Shown one piece after another: positions 22,881 through 34,445 of a stretch of DNA of 47,447 nucleotides. The notes beneath the pieces are model-generated. The model was not told the origin of the DNA. It worked only from the letters and a program-made list of their open reading frames with translations, and ran no database searches. Both the position numbers and the translations under genes were made by a program. The stretch spans positions 251,285-298,731 of the forward strand of contig ML986623.1 of assembly GCA_010094045.1 (NCBI GenBank), read 5' to 3'. Numbering within the stretch: the stretch's first letter is position 1; each line of letters begins with the position of its first letter. The stretch is from Lojkania enalia. Taxonomy: Eukaryota > Ascomycota > Dothideomycetes > Pleosporales.

Positions 22881-25800
22881 TATTCTTATTCTAGTTCTAT
22901 ATTAATAGTTTCTTATAGTAGTATATCGTCTAGTATTAGTTCTAGTTTTAACTTATAAAATATCGGGTGTATTTTTATATTACTTAATAGTTTTAATTTA
23001 AAATTTATAGGTCTAACCTATTCTTTAATTAGAAATAGTTCTATCCTCTTATAATTTAACTTTTTTATAGGTCTCTTAGTCTTTAAGTTTTTTATTAATA
23101 AGAAAACTTTACCCTTCTTTTTAAAGGTTAGTCCCTTAATCCTTAACTTATTAGTCTATTCTACTATTCTAAGGTTTCTTAACTAAATCTTTTCCTTAAG
23201 TTAATTATAGACTTCCTTTATTTCTTTAGCTTTCTAGTCTACTAGTAGAACTAGAGATTTCTTCTTATTCTATTTCTAATATATAATAGCTTTCTATCTA
23301 TAGTTAGCTTTAAAGGGTATAATCTTTATAGTACTCTAGGTTATTTTATTATAAACTATCTATACTATAGATAATAGTTTAATCTAATTATCTTATTATT
23401 TATTAATATATATCTTTAAATACGTTTTTAGATTCTAGTTAACTTATTCTATCTAGCCGTTTATTTATAGGTAGAAACTAGTAGATATCTATTATTAGAT
23501 TTCTATTTTCTTTATCTATCCTTACTAGTATTTAAATATAAACAACTTATCTCTATTTAAAATAATATATTTTAAAACTCTATACTCCGTAAATATTATA
23601 TATAATAACTTATATACTAGTTTAGATACTATTATTATCTCTAATACTAGTCTAAAGTATATATACTTTATTAGCTAATCTACTATATTTATAATTATAT
23701 TATATCTTCTTTTTAATTCTAACTCTATTAATTCTAGTAGTTTAATTATAAAATTAATTATAATCTATTTCTATAGTCCTTTAGGTACTTTTAATAGCTA
23801 TAAGAATTTATAAAGCTTATATCTTATAATCTTATTCTTTCCGCATTTTAAGTACTTATAAAGTATATTTTATACTTCTCTTCTTACATTAGTAAGGATA
23901 AAACTTTTTCTTAGCTTTTACTCTATTTCTACTACTTCTAGATATCTCTATTCTAGCAATTTATATAATTCTTTTATTATCTACTATTATATATATAAGT
24001 ATATATATAATTGTTTCTAAGTTATATTTTTAATTATTTTTACTTCTTTACTACTTATTAGATATTACTTTACTATCTATATATCTCTTAACTTCTACTA
24101 CTAAGTTTACTCTAGCGTAGTTAGTTTTATAACCTAGACGACTTATAGATAGTTATATATAAGAGATCTATCTAATTTTTTTCTTAGGATTATATCTCTT
24201 TTATACTTTTTCTTAGTTATATAGTTAGCTCTATAACTTAGTACGTCTATAGCTATATTTTCTAACTCTTTCCAGTACGTTATTTTAAAGTTATAGTCTA
24301 CTAGTTATTCTACCTATTATATTTATCTTTCTATAAGTTTCTTTATTATTATAAAGTATATAAGGTTTTTATAATCTATTTAGACTTTAAAGAGGTATTT
24401 AGTTCCTACTAAATATACTTACTATTCTTTTAATACTTTAACTATTACTAACAGTTCCTTATTATATTATAGTTAAGTTTTTCTAGTTTTATTTTTCTAG
24501 AAAAGTAGGCTTATAGCCTCTACTTTTTATCTTTATCTTACTAACTTAAATAAGCGCCTATTACTTTATTTAAAGTATTAGTTTCCACTTAAAATTACTT
24601 CTCTAGGTCTAGTATTTTTAGTATTAATACTAAGGTAAAGCAGGCTTTTAGTTTTTTAAAGGCTTTTTACTATACTTTCTACTATTTAAACTCTTTTTCT
24701 TTCTTAGTAATTTCTATTAAGGGTTCTACTATTCTAAAGTATCTACTTATAAATTTTCTATAAAAATTCGCGAAGCTTAAAAAGGATTAGATTTATTTAA
24801 TTAAAATAGATACTAGCTATTCTAGTATTATTTTAACCTTTTCTTATTCTATCTTAATACTGTCTCTAGATATCTAGAACCCTAGAAACTCTATTCCTAT
24901 CTTATAAAACTTATATTTTTCTAAAACTATAAGTAACTTATATTTTTATAGTTTTACTAATACTTTTCTAATATATTTCTTATACTCTTTTAATAATCTA
25001 TTTATATAGACTAGAATATCGTTTAGATATACTATTATAAATATATCTAAATATTCCTTTAATATATTATTTATAACTATTTAAAAGGTTACTAGTATAT
25101 TTATAAGTTTAAATAGTATTACTAGATATTTAAAAAGACCTTCTCTTATTTTAAATACTCTTTTCTATTTATAGCCCTCCTTTATTTAAATTTAGTAGTA
25201 TCCTTCTCTTATATTAAACTTTATAAACTACTTAGCTTCTTATAGCTAACTTATAAGCTCTATTATCCTAGATAATAGGTATCTATTTTTCTTAATTATA
25301 TTATTTAGTTGTTTATAGTCTATATATAACTTTAGTTTACCGTTCTTTTTTAGTACAAATAGTATTAGTAATACTATTTTACTCTAGTTTAGTTATATAT
25401 ACCCTCTTACTAAATTTTTTTAGATATACTTTCTAAGTTCCTCTCTTTATTCTTAGTTTAAGTTATATATTAGACTAGATTTTAACTTCTTTTTATCTTT
25501 AATAATAATTTTATAGTTATATTTCTTATACTTAAATAATTCTCTATTCTCTACTTCTTTATATAGCTCTATAAATTTACTGTAATCCTTTTAGATTTCT
25601 TAAAATATACTATTATTCTATAATTCTTTATATACTTTTTAAACTATAATAATATCTAGTATTATTTTATTCTTTTAAAGTATCTTACTATTATAGCTGC
25701 TAATACTTTCTATATTAACTATAGACCCGAAAGATACCTTATTTTATACTATTCTACTACCCGCTCTATTTTAGTACAGCTTTATAACCTATAAACTATC

Positions 25801-28010
25801 CCTTACTACTAATCTACTCTAGAATTATATTTAGCTAGTTAGTCTATATCTAGTAATATATTAAATTTTCCTAGGTTTATAATATTAATACTCCTTATAT
25901 TAATATATCCTATAATATTAAACGCTTACTTCTTAGTTTCTATTAGTATAACTCCTCTACTATAGTCTATTAGCTTGTTATCTACTAGATATATTATATA
26001 AGGTACTACTTTTTCCTTCTACTCTATATTATTCTTATAAACCTATTACGCTGATATAAATATATTTAAAACTCTACTATTAAGTAGTATTCTAAACTTC
26101 CTTCTATTAAACTCTATTTAGAGTACTATATATAAAAATACTATATTAGTAACCTTTCTAACAGCTTTCCTATCTAGTTTCTTAATATAATTATTACCTT
26201 AGGGACTACTTAGTTTTTTAACTAAGATATGAAGAACTCTACTTTCTCCTTCTCTTCTCTATATAATAGATATTTATCTATACTATATCTTATCTATAGT
26301 TTTTAGGTGTAAGCAGCCTTTATCTATTTACTATATATTTTATACTTCTATTTTAAGAAATACTATTATTATTTAATTAGTTAGTAATCTTTATTTAATT
26401 CTTACTATCTAAATACCTTAAATATATCTTAATAGTATTAGTATCTAACTATATATTATTTCTAGTTTAAAACTTTATATTCTTTTAAATATATATTATT
26501 TTTAAGATATTTCTCCTCTTTAGATATATTTACTCCTATTATCTTATAAGCTATAATATTAAGTCGTCCTCTAATATCTCCCTATATTTCTCTTACCTCT
26601 AAAACTATTTTCTTTAGCTTTTTAACTTCTATAATAATTTTACTAAGCTAGTATAGATATTTAGTTTTAAGGTAAATTAAACTTCTATAAATCTAATAAT
26701 ACATATTTTCTATATAATCTTCTATTTTATTTTAAGATAGTAAGATTCTTAGTAATAATTATATATCTATTCTTAACTATACTTCTAATTTTATCTTAAT
26801 ACTCTTATATATCTAGTAATTATCCTAATAATAGCTAGCCTAATCTTTTTTACAGCTATTTTTATAGGGTAGTATATATTTCTCTTTTTTACCCTTTACT
26901 AGTTCTATAAGGTAGTTTTAGTATATTTCTTATATATACTCGAATATTTCTTTATTTATAACTTTTTCTACTAATTTTACTATAGTTTCTAATATACTCT
27001 AGCTGTCTTAGAATATTACTTCTTTAAACGGTATATTCTAATATTTTTAGAAGTATAGTCTTATCTAATATATTTTATTATAAATCTAATACTTCTTTTA
27101 TTTTATTCTCTCTAGAATTATTATACTATTAAGTTTTAGTATAACTAGTAGATATTCTATATATCTAATAACTACTACTACCCTTTTTAGCTGTAGCTAA
27201 TAATTACTCCCTTCTTTTATTAAGTAGTATATTCTATATCTATTATCTATATAATATATCTAATACTATATTAATTATTAGTATCTATTAGTAGATTATA
27301 TAATAATTATTCTAGCTTCTTTCTTCCTATTTAGACATTCTTTTATATAGTACTCTTTTTATCTATATAGAAGATACGCTTCTTTTTTAAGCCTTTCTTT
27401 TTTAAGATTACTTATCCTTAATTATTAGTAGTTCTTTCTATTATCCTTTTTAACTTTTTCTAAAACTATTAAATTACTATTTTATAGTACTATTTTACTT
27501 TCCTTTTTAATTAATATAAATACTTGCAGCTGAAATTATTTTTCTATCTCCTACTTATATTAATAGTTATTAATCCTAACTACTAATTCGATTATTTCTA
27601 ATAGCTCTATTAGTCTCTCTTTTTTAGCTAGGTTGTTTTTGACCTTATCTTTAAGCCCTTTATAAAAGATTCCTACTAATATTCTATTATTCTATTTTAG
27701 TCTAGTATTAAGTTTCTAAAATTTTATAGTATAATCTATTACTTTTTTAGTCTAGATTAGTCTTAGTAATTTTCTTTATATTTTCTATTCTATATCTACT
27801 TTTCTAAAGATATTTTAGACCTTATTTTTAAATTCTTTCTAACTTTTAAAGAGTTTATCTATAAATTCTCTAGTCTTTTTTATATTACCTCTATTCTCTA
27901 GCTAATTACCTATAAATAGTTTAACTTATACTAGTAGTATCTTTTCTATATTTATAATTATAGCTAAAATCTTATTCTTATCTAAAAAGAAGGTTATACT
28001 ATTAAACCTA
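22860..28010 (-). pseudogene. Gypsy B2 gag-pol relic
   Basis: Minus-strand polyprotein relic, incomplete at the N terminus. Gag segment at about 28000-27540 reads KKTREF..KLFK..KEFKNKV, IFYKGLK-like and LARKERLIELLEIIE-type sequence, typical of Gypsy capsid. A CCHC knuckle lies at 27333-27377, where two Cys and the His now read Tyr and only the last Cys (KECLNRKK) survives. RT has its box at 25003-25032, reading YLND (first Asp lost; B1 keeps both). RNase H, integrase (core near 23690-23770) and the C-terminal segment follow as in B1. Stops are TAG/TAA. Confidence 0.85.
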
Positions 28011-29300
28011 TCTAATATAAGGCGACGAATTAGGCCCGATTTATAATAGATTAGGTATAGTACTATAATACTATACCTAAAATAGGTTGTTAAAAGAGGG
28101 CAATTCGTCTAACTATTACCCCCCTAATTTATTTACAACTAGTACTCTAACTGTAATACTTTATATATAAAAACTATTTAGTAGAGTCTATTTATTCTAC
28201 TTATAATACTATATTATCGTACCTGTACTAGTATAGAGTTATAATAAGGCTAGAAGGATATAATTCTACTAAAACATATAAATACTCAAACCAAGAGCGT
28301 AATACTATATTTATAGTAGAAAGACCTATATATAAATAAGTAGAATAGCACTATTACTAGAGGATATTAAAAACTATTTCTACTATCTACCCAAGTACTA
28401 TATTCTAATATATAAGGAATATATAACTACTATATTAAATATTAATATATATCTATAGTACTATTATAGTATAATAATAGAGTAGAGGAGGGTAATTATC
28501 GAGTATACTTGTTAGTAGCTAATTAGACTAGTAAAGAATATCTAGCTATCTATACTATTCGGGCAACTAATACTAGAATTAGAAAAGCTGCTAAATAGGT
28601 TCTAGTATAAGTAATCTAAATACTATATTACTACTAATATTAACGCGCTATATATATATCTAAAGAAGAAGTATAAATAGGTATAAATAGATAATAAAAG
28701 TAGGCTCTATTAGAAGGTTAAAGTATAGATATTCTTTTAGGCTAGCGGGCTATAATAATATTTTATTATTAATATAGGCAACTATAATTATAAGCTAGCT
28801 ATTCTCTATATAGAAGTTAATATTATATATAATTAGTTAGCTAGGTTTAAACTTACGAAGTAGAGAGAAGAAGAAAAGGTATAGGTTATAAATGCGGAGG
28901 TAGTAAAAACTAATAAAACTAGGTAGTTTAAGTAAATAAAGTAGCTAGAGTATTTAATAAAGCGGAATTAAGTATATTTTATATATTAGATTTAGCTACC
29001 TAACTAAAGTAAGATAAAACTTTAGTAGGTGGTAAAGTTAGTTAAACTATTAGTTAAGTAGAGTATTAGAGGGTTATTATTACTTATATAAAAGATAAAA
29101 CAGTAGTTTAGAAGTATTTAGTAATATAAGGTAGATAGACGTCTACTTGTTTAACTATAGAACCTTAAGAGTTAGACAGTATATACTAGCTATATTATTA
29201 AGTTTATCTACTACTTTCTCTATATTATTACTAATAAAGAAGTTTAAACTATATAGTTTAGTTATAATAGTAATAGTAATAATAGTAATAGCAGCTTCTA
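28011..29300 (+). mobile_element. Element C, copy C1 (5' 1.29 kb only)
   Basis: Left part of the OrsD/RecQ-type element, head-to-tail with C2. It starts TCTAATATAAGGCGACG exactly as C2 does at 29301, and stops at GCAGCTTCTA, a point that in C2 falls at about 30675. It carries the hairpin leader and the N-terminal zinc-finger-type region of the protein (YFLLPEY-like to NYKLAILYIEV near 28330-28810) in decayed form. Relative to C2 it lacks about 84 bp in the Ser/Asn repeat. It follows truncated gag of B2, so C probably landed in B2. Confidence 0.72.
28024..28109. repeat. Hairpin leader of element C (C1)
   Basis: Outer arms GACGAATTAGGCCC (28024-28037) and GGGCAATTCGTC (28098-28109) are complementary apart from a small bulge. 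Inside them, 28051-28080 is a 30-nt palindrome with one mismatched pair, beginning TTAGGTATAGTAC. The whole could fold as a cruciform about 13 bp inside the element's terminus. Confidence 0.7.
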
Positions 29301-29340
29301 TCTAATATAAAGCGACGAATTAGGCCCGATTCGTAATAGA

Positions 29341-29370
29341 TTAGGTATAGTACTATAGTACTATACCTAA
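29341..29370. repeat. Perfect 30-nt palindrome in the C2 leader
   Basis: Begins TTAGGTATAGTACTA and is its own exact reverse complement. The outer hairpin arms (from 29314, and near 29388-29399) are less well kept than in C1 because the right arm has become CAATTTATCT. A poly-C/poly-G pair (29386-29390 and 29409-29414) lies just downstream. Confidence 0.82.
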
Positions 29371-29499
29371 AATAGGTTGTTAAAAGGGGGCAATTTATCT
29401 AACTATTACCCCCCTAATTTATTTATAACTAGTACTCTAACCGTAATACTTTATATATAAAAACTATTTAATAGAATCTATTTATTCTACTTATAATAC

Positions 29500-32400
29500 T
29501 ATATTATTACACCCGTACTAGTATAGGACTATAATAAGGTTAGAAGGATATAATTCTACTAAGATATATAGACGCTTGAACTAAGGGCATAATACTATAT
29601 TTATAGTAGAAAGACCTATATATAAGTAAATAGAATAGTACTATTACTAGAGGATATTAAGAACTATCTCTACTATCTACCCGAGTACTATATTCTAATA
29701 TATAAGAAATATATAACTACTATATTAAATATTAATATATATCTACAGTACTATTATAGTATAATAATAGAGTAGAGGAGGGTAATTATTAAGTATACTT
29801 ATTAGTAGCTAATTAGACTAGTAAAGAACGTCTAGTTACCCGTACTATTTAGGCAACTAATACTAGAATTAGAAAAGCTGCTAAATAGGTTCTAGTATAA
29901 GTAATCTAAATACTATATTACTACTAATATTAATATATTATATATACATCTAAAAAAGAAGTATAAGTAGGTATAGATAGGCGATAAAAATAGGCTCTAT
30001 TAGAAGGTTAAGATATAGATATTCTTTTAGGCTAGCGGGCTGCAGTAATATTTTATTGTTAATATAAGTAGTTATAACTATAAGCTAGTTATTTTCTATA
30101 TAGAGGCTAATATTATATATAATTAGTTAGCTAGGTTTAAACTTATAAAGTAGAGAGAAGAAGAGAAGGTATAGATTATAGATGCGGAAGTAGTAAAAAC
30201 CGATAAAACTAGGTAGTTTAAGTAGATAGAGTAGCTAGAGTATCTAGTAAAGCGGAATCGAATACATCTTATATATTAGATCCGGCTACCTAACTAAAGT
30301 AAGGTAAAACTTTAGTAGGCAGCGAAACTAGTTAAACTATTAGTTAAGTAGAATATTAGAGGGTTATTATTACTCGTATAAGAGATAAGATAGTAGCTTA
30401 AAAGCGTTTAGTAATATAAGGTAGATAGGCGTCTACTTACTTAACTATAGAACTTTAAGAGTTAAGCAGTATATACTAGCTATATTATTAAGTTTATCTA
30501 CTACTTTTTCTATATTATTACTAATAAAGAAGCTTAGGCTATATAGTTTAGCTGTAATAGTAACAGTAATAATAGTAATAATAATAGTATAGTATTAGAT
30601 AATAGTACAAGTTCTAGGTCTAATAAAGCTAAAAATAGTACTAATAGTAATAATAATAGTAATAGCAGCTTCTATTATAGATACTATAGGAAGAAAGAAA
30701 TAGATTAGATAGAAGACGCGCACGAGCTATTCTATTAGTAAAATAAGTAGAAGAAACTAGTAATAATATTATAAGTTATATTAGATAGAGATAGTAAGAA
30801 TACTTAGCTTAGGGTACTACTAAATATACTTATATTATTTATTTTTTAATTAATAGGTAATTAACTATTTAATAGTAGGCTGATCTATTTTCTTACTATA
30901 TTAGAGATTAATACTAAGATAGACTACTTATATATAGTAAAGAACTACTTATATATACTAGCTAATATAGTATACTATATACGCGTGCTAGGTATAGAAA
31001 AGCTACTTCTAGTAGTAGAGCACAACAAGTAGACAAACAAGAACTAGAAGTATTTTCTACTTATATAGTAGAAGTTTCTAGCTAATAGATTATTTAGTCT
31101 AATAAGTAAAATAATTAGCTTACTAGTATATAAGAAGTTTATTATACTAACAGCTGGTAATTTAGATAATACTTTCTAGTTAAAGAATAAGAAGACGTTC
31201 TATTTTAATAGCCGGCTAATCTATATTAGCTAGTTCTATAAGATAGCATAGGATATAGTAGCTAAAGTAGAGGAGATATTCTAGTAGGAGCTGTATTAGA
31301 CAGCTAAAGCTAAAGACTAGTTTACTATCCGGCTAGAGTAGCTTATTAATAATATTATATTTATATAGTAAGGTATATCTTTTATCTATTATTATAATAA
31401 TCAGCTTAATAATAGGCTTAAGTAGATACTTACTTAAACTAGGTAGATAGAAGCTAGTTAGTAGCTCTAGTTAAAAGACAGCTTATAGAATAAGTAGTAG
31501 ATAAAGTAGTACTTATAGTAGGTAGATTACTTTTTAGAACTACTAATAGTTAGTATATATATAACTTTAAGGTAGTCTAGATAAGGATTAGAAATTATAA
31601 TAATATAGTATTATAATAGAGTACTATAAGACTATAATATCTTTATAGTAGATAGGTAGATTATAATAGTAGTCTACTATTACAAATCGCAATTCTAGTA
31701 GGATAAACTAAAGATAGTACTATACTTTCTACTACTACAGCTAGAATAGATAATAGTAGTATATTTAGCTTATATATAGCTATTTTAGAAGTATCTAAAT
31801 ATTAAGGTGCTTGGTAGCAGCTTTAGTAACTATATATAGGCGGATTAATATAAGCTATAGAAGATAGACTAAATAATATATATACTTAAGCGTAAAACTA
31901 GTAAATAAATAAGTATTAAGTTATATATACTAGACTACTAATATATAACTATTAGTATTAGTAGAGAAGTAGTTAGAAAGTTATTTAGTAAAGGATATTA
32001 GGATGAGATAGGAGAAGTCGAAGAAGCTAAAGTAGATAAAAAGGAAAAGAATATACTAGAGCTATAAAGCGTATAAATAATATAGATAGGAATTAGAAAC
32101 TATAGTATACTAATTAATATTATTAAGTATCTTAGTATATACTTAATTAAGGTATTCTAGCTATTTAGTATACTATAATATTATTTCTTAGGGTTTAACA
32201 GGGGTAAAGAGATACTAGAGGTAAGGTAGATAGGTAGTTAAGGCTAGACTAGAGTAAGAAAGTAGTAGTAGTATAATAATAATAGTAAAAGACTTATAGT
32301 ATAAGAAAAGAAAGTACAGGCTTAAAGTAGAAGAGAGAAAAGGCTTTAAAAGGTAATATAGTAGGTATTTAGGTAAAAAGAAGTTAATTTCTACTTAGCC

Positions 32401-33382
32401 GAGTAAGAATAAGTAATATATATAGTACTAGACGGGTAGATACTACTTATTATAGTACTTCTAACTGGTAGAGAGAAGAGTTTACTATTTACTATACCGG
32501 CTTACTTAGATCGATATAGGGTAATAGTAGTAGTAGTACTATACCGGGCGCTTATTAAGAACTTAATTAAGTAGATTTAAGAGAGTAAAATTAACTATAT
32601 AGAGTAGAAGTATAGTAAAAATAATCTAGTAGTAGTAGTAATAATTAGCGTAGATATAGCGGGTAATATAATAAGTAATAGGAATTTTATTAACTATATA
32701 GAGATATTTAATAGTAAAGAACTACTATAGCGGATTATAGTAGATAAGTATTATCTTATCTTTATATTAAGTAACTAGTAGCTGAAGCTAGTAAAACTAA
32801 AAAATTTATAGCTACTACTATACCCGGTAGTACTACTTATAGTAATATTACTGCTAGTATAAGAGGCTGAGCTAAAAGAGAGTATACTAGTTTAATATAT
32901 AATATATATCTAAGTAAGTATAGTATAACTAAATATATAATATTTAGTATTATAGTATAAATAGAAGTAGATATAGAAGATAGTATTAGTAATATATTAG
33001 CGGCAGGTAGAGCAGCTTAAAGAATAAAGGAAGAAAGGAGTAGTATACTACTATAGTAAAGCGTAATATAAAGCGATAGCTAAAGTACTAAATAGTAGAT
33101 ACTATTATACTAGAGATATAGAGTAAGCTAAATAGTTAAAGGAATAGCTTAAAAAAGGTAGGCTTATAGTAGCTATATCGGTATTAAATATAGGGGTAGA
33201 TTTCCCGGGGATTATATTTATACTATATATAGAGATACTATAAAGTATAATTAACTTTACTTAGAAAAGTAGATATAATAGATAGATAGGTAAATAGATA
33301 GATTCAGTAATTCTTATAAAAAAAGGCGAGGTGGAGTAAAAAATAGAATAAAAGGGGAAGGAGCTAGATATATAGGTAATAG
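29500..33382 (+). pseudogene. OrsD-like zinc-finger/RecQ helicase relic
   Basis: Large protein relic of about 1,250 codons. The N-terminal part (about 29620-30120) reads LILELEKLLNRF, NINILYIHLKKKYKQV and ASGL**YFIVN, resembling the zinc-finger region of fungal OrsD-domain proteins (PF12013) with Cys and His lost. A Ser/Asn repeat follows, then a conserved middle region (QLEQIIVVYLAYIQLF-like near 31740, AISISREVVRKLFSKGYQDE-like near 31945). The helicase begins near 32400: motif I LTGREKSLLF at 32461-32490 (family PTGGGKS), motif II IVVDKYYLIF at 32734-32763 (family VVDECHLIF), and RLIVAISVLNIGVDFPGIIF at about 33155-33225 (family LIVATSALGTGVDFPGI), then a decayed QESGRGGR. Stops are TAG/TAA. 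It would act as an ATP-dependent 3'-5' DNA helicase if intact. Confidence 0.83.
30550..30672 (+). repeat. Ser/Asn low-complexity repeat in C2
   Basis: Run of AGTAAT/AATAGT/AACAGT codons encoding Ser and Asn between the zinc-finger and middle regions, split by an interlude near 30590-30640. C1 has a shorter version (29260-29290) lacking about 84 bp, so length varies between copies. Confidence 0.7.
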
Positions 33383-33753
33383 TATAACAGCCCTTCTAAT
33401 TAGCCAGATATAAGGCAGGGTAATAACTAAGAGTAATTATATACTATAAAGTATATTATTCTTATAGACTTATAATAGAAGTATATAAGTAGAGTATATA
33501 AAGAATATTTAAGTTAACTATAAAGAGCTATAAAGATTAGAGTTGTAAGGTTGTTAAATACAATTTAGTTCTCTTATTATTTCTTCTTACTCAGTTACTT
33601 AGTTAACTAAGCAACTAAGTATACTTAGTTGTTTAATTAACTAAACTATTAAGCGCGTTATATATCTTATATTAATCTTATTCTTCTAGCTATATAGAAT
33701 TCTAGATTTTAATTAAGTCTAGTATAGGGGTTCTTATAAGAATATCCGTAATA
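33383..33753 (-). repeat. A3 3' LTR
   Basis: Plus-strand sequence begins TATAACAGCCCTTC and ends CCGTAATA, 371 bp. On the element's strand the start is TATTACGG, which together with the intact TGTAACGG end of A2 supports ancestral TGTTACGG...CCGTTACA termini. Confidence 0.88.
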
Positions 33754-33769
33754 CTATCTTCCCCCTCTA
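33754..33769 (-). other. A3 polypurine tract
   Basis: Minus strand reads AGAGGGGGAAGATAG immediately upstream of the 3' LTR. It is the counterpart of the tract at 10275-10292 in A2. Confidence 0.72.
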
Positions 33770-34117
33770 AACTCTTAGCCTAAGAGTTTTCCCGTTCTAA
33801 ACTAGTATATAGTAGGGTTAGTATACTGTTTTCGCTAAGACTATATATATTTCTAATACCTCTCCTTTATTATTTAACTCTAAATAGATACTACTATACT
33901 AATTATATAGACTATTTAGATAAAACGATTATACCTTATTCCTAGTATTTCTATAAGGGGTTAACTTATAAAGTAGATAAAAAGAAGACACCTAAAAAGT
34001 TATATTATTTAGAGTACCTTTATACTAGTATACGTTCGTTATATAATATAGATTATAATACTTAGATTACTTATATATTATAGTCCTATAATACTAGTTT
34101 ATTCCTAATTCTTTCTA

Positions 34118-34445
34118 ATAGTAAAGTAGGATACTAAAGTTGCGAAGCTAGAGGAGGAGATTTATCTAGCCTAGAAAGAGTTAGAACAACTTCTTAATAA
34201 GGTAGTAGCAGCTTATATAAAAATCTAGCATCTTTAGAAGATTTGTAAACAAGTAAAGTATAGATAGGCGGAGGGTTATAAACGTATATAGGAGCAGCTT
34301 AAAGAAGAGGAAGAGGCGGATTATAAGGTAGATTTTCTTCTTAAAGTAGAGTCGCCTCCTATAATACAGTTAATATTATTTAATTCTACTACTTTATCTC
34401 TAGATTTTCTTCGCGAGTTTAAGTTTTATAATATACCTATAATAC
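34118..34445 (+). pseudogene. Opposite-strand coiled-coil ORF relic in Gypsy A3
   Basis: Counterpart of 10600-10972. The frame reads DTKVAKLEEEIYLA, KELEQLLNKVVAAYIKI, AEGYKRI and EQLKEEEEADYKVDFLLKVE, with TAG stops at Gln positions. Gln, Glu and Lys spacing is kept between A2 and A3, while the two copies have been hit at different codons, so the combined pattern shows one ancestral frame. Confidence 0.58.

Larger units (their letters stand above)
21367..28010 (-). mobile_element. Gypsy family B retrotransposon, copy B2 (5'-truncated)
   Basis: Second copy of B, on the minus strand. It begins with the same TATTACTAACC end as B1 and extends about 770 bp further into gag than B1 does, to 28010, where element C starts. 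The 5' LTR is not in the window; if C inserted into it, the missing end would lie beyond the nested block to the right. B1 and B2 are close enough to align throughout and differ largely by transitions. Confidence 0.87.
29301..33382 (+). mobile_element. Element C, copy C2 (OrsD/RecQ element, 3' end cut by A3)
   Basis: About 4.1 kb element with the same left terminus as C1, a hairpin leader, and one long protein relic on the plus strand. The 3' end is cut at 33383 by the LTR of A3, near the end of the helicase domain. RecQ-type helicases with this architecture are known as telomere-linked helicases in fungi and are often subtelomeric, but no telomere repeat array is present here. Confidence 0.75.

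Noticed and set aside
29380..29415. Poly-G/poly-C runs next to the C leader as a telomere seed
   Set aside because: No TTAGGG or CCCTAA units are repeated there; they are single homopolymer-like runs shared by both C copies.
28011..33382. Element C as a Helitron
   Set aside because: Helitrons encode a Rep nuclease joined to a Pif1-type helicase. Here the helicase motifs are RecQ-like and I see no Rep motif, and the left terminus does not start with TC followed by the usual Helitron features in a way I can confirm.
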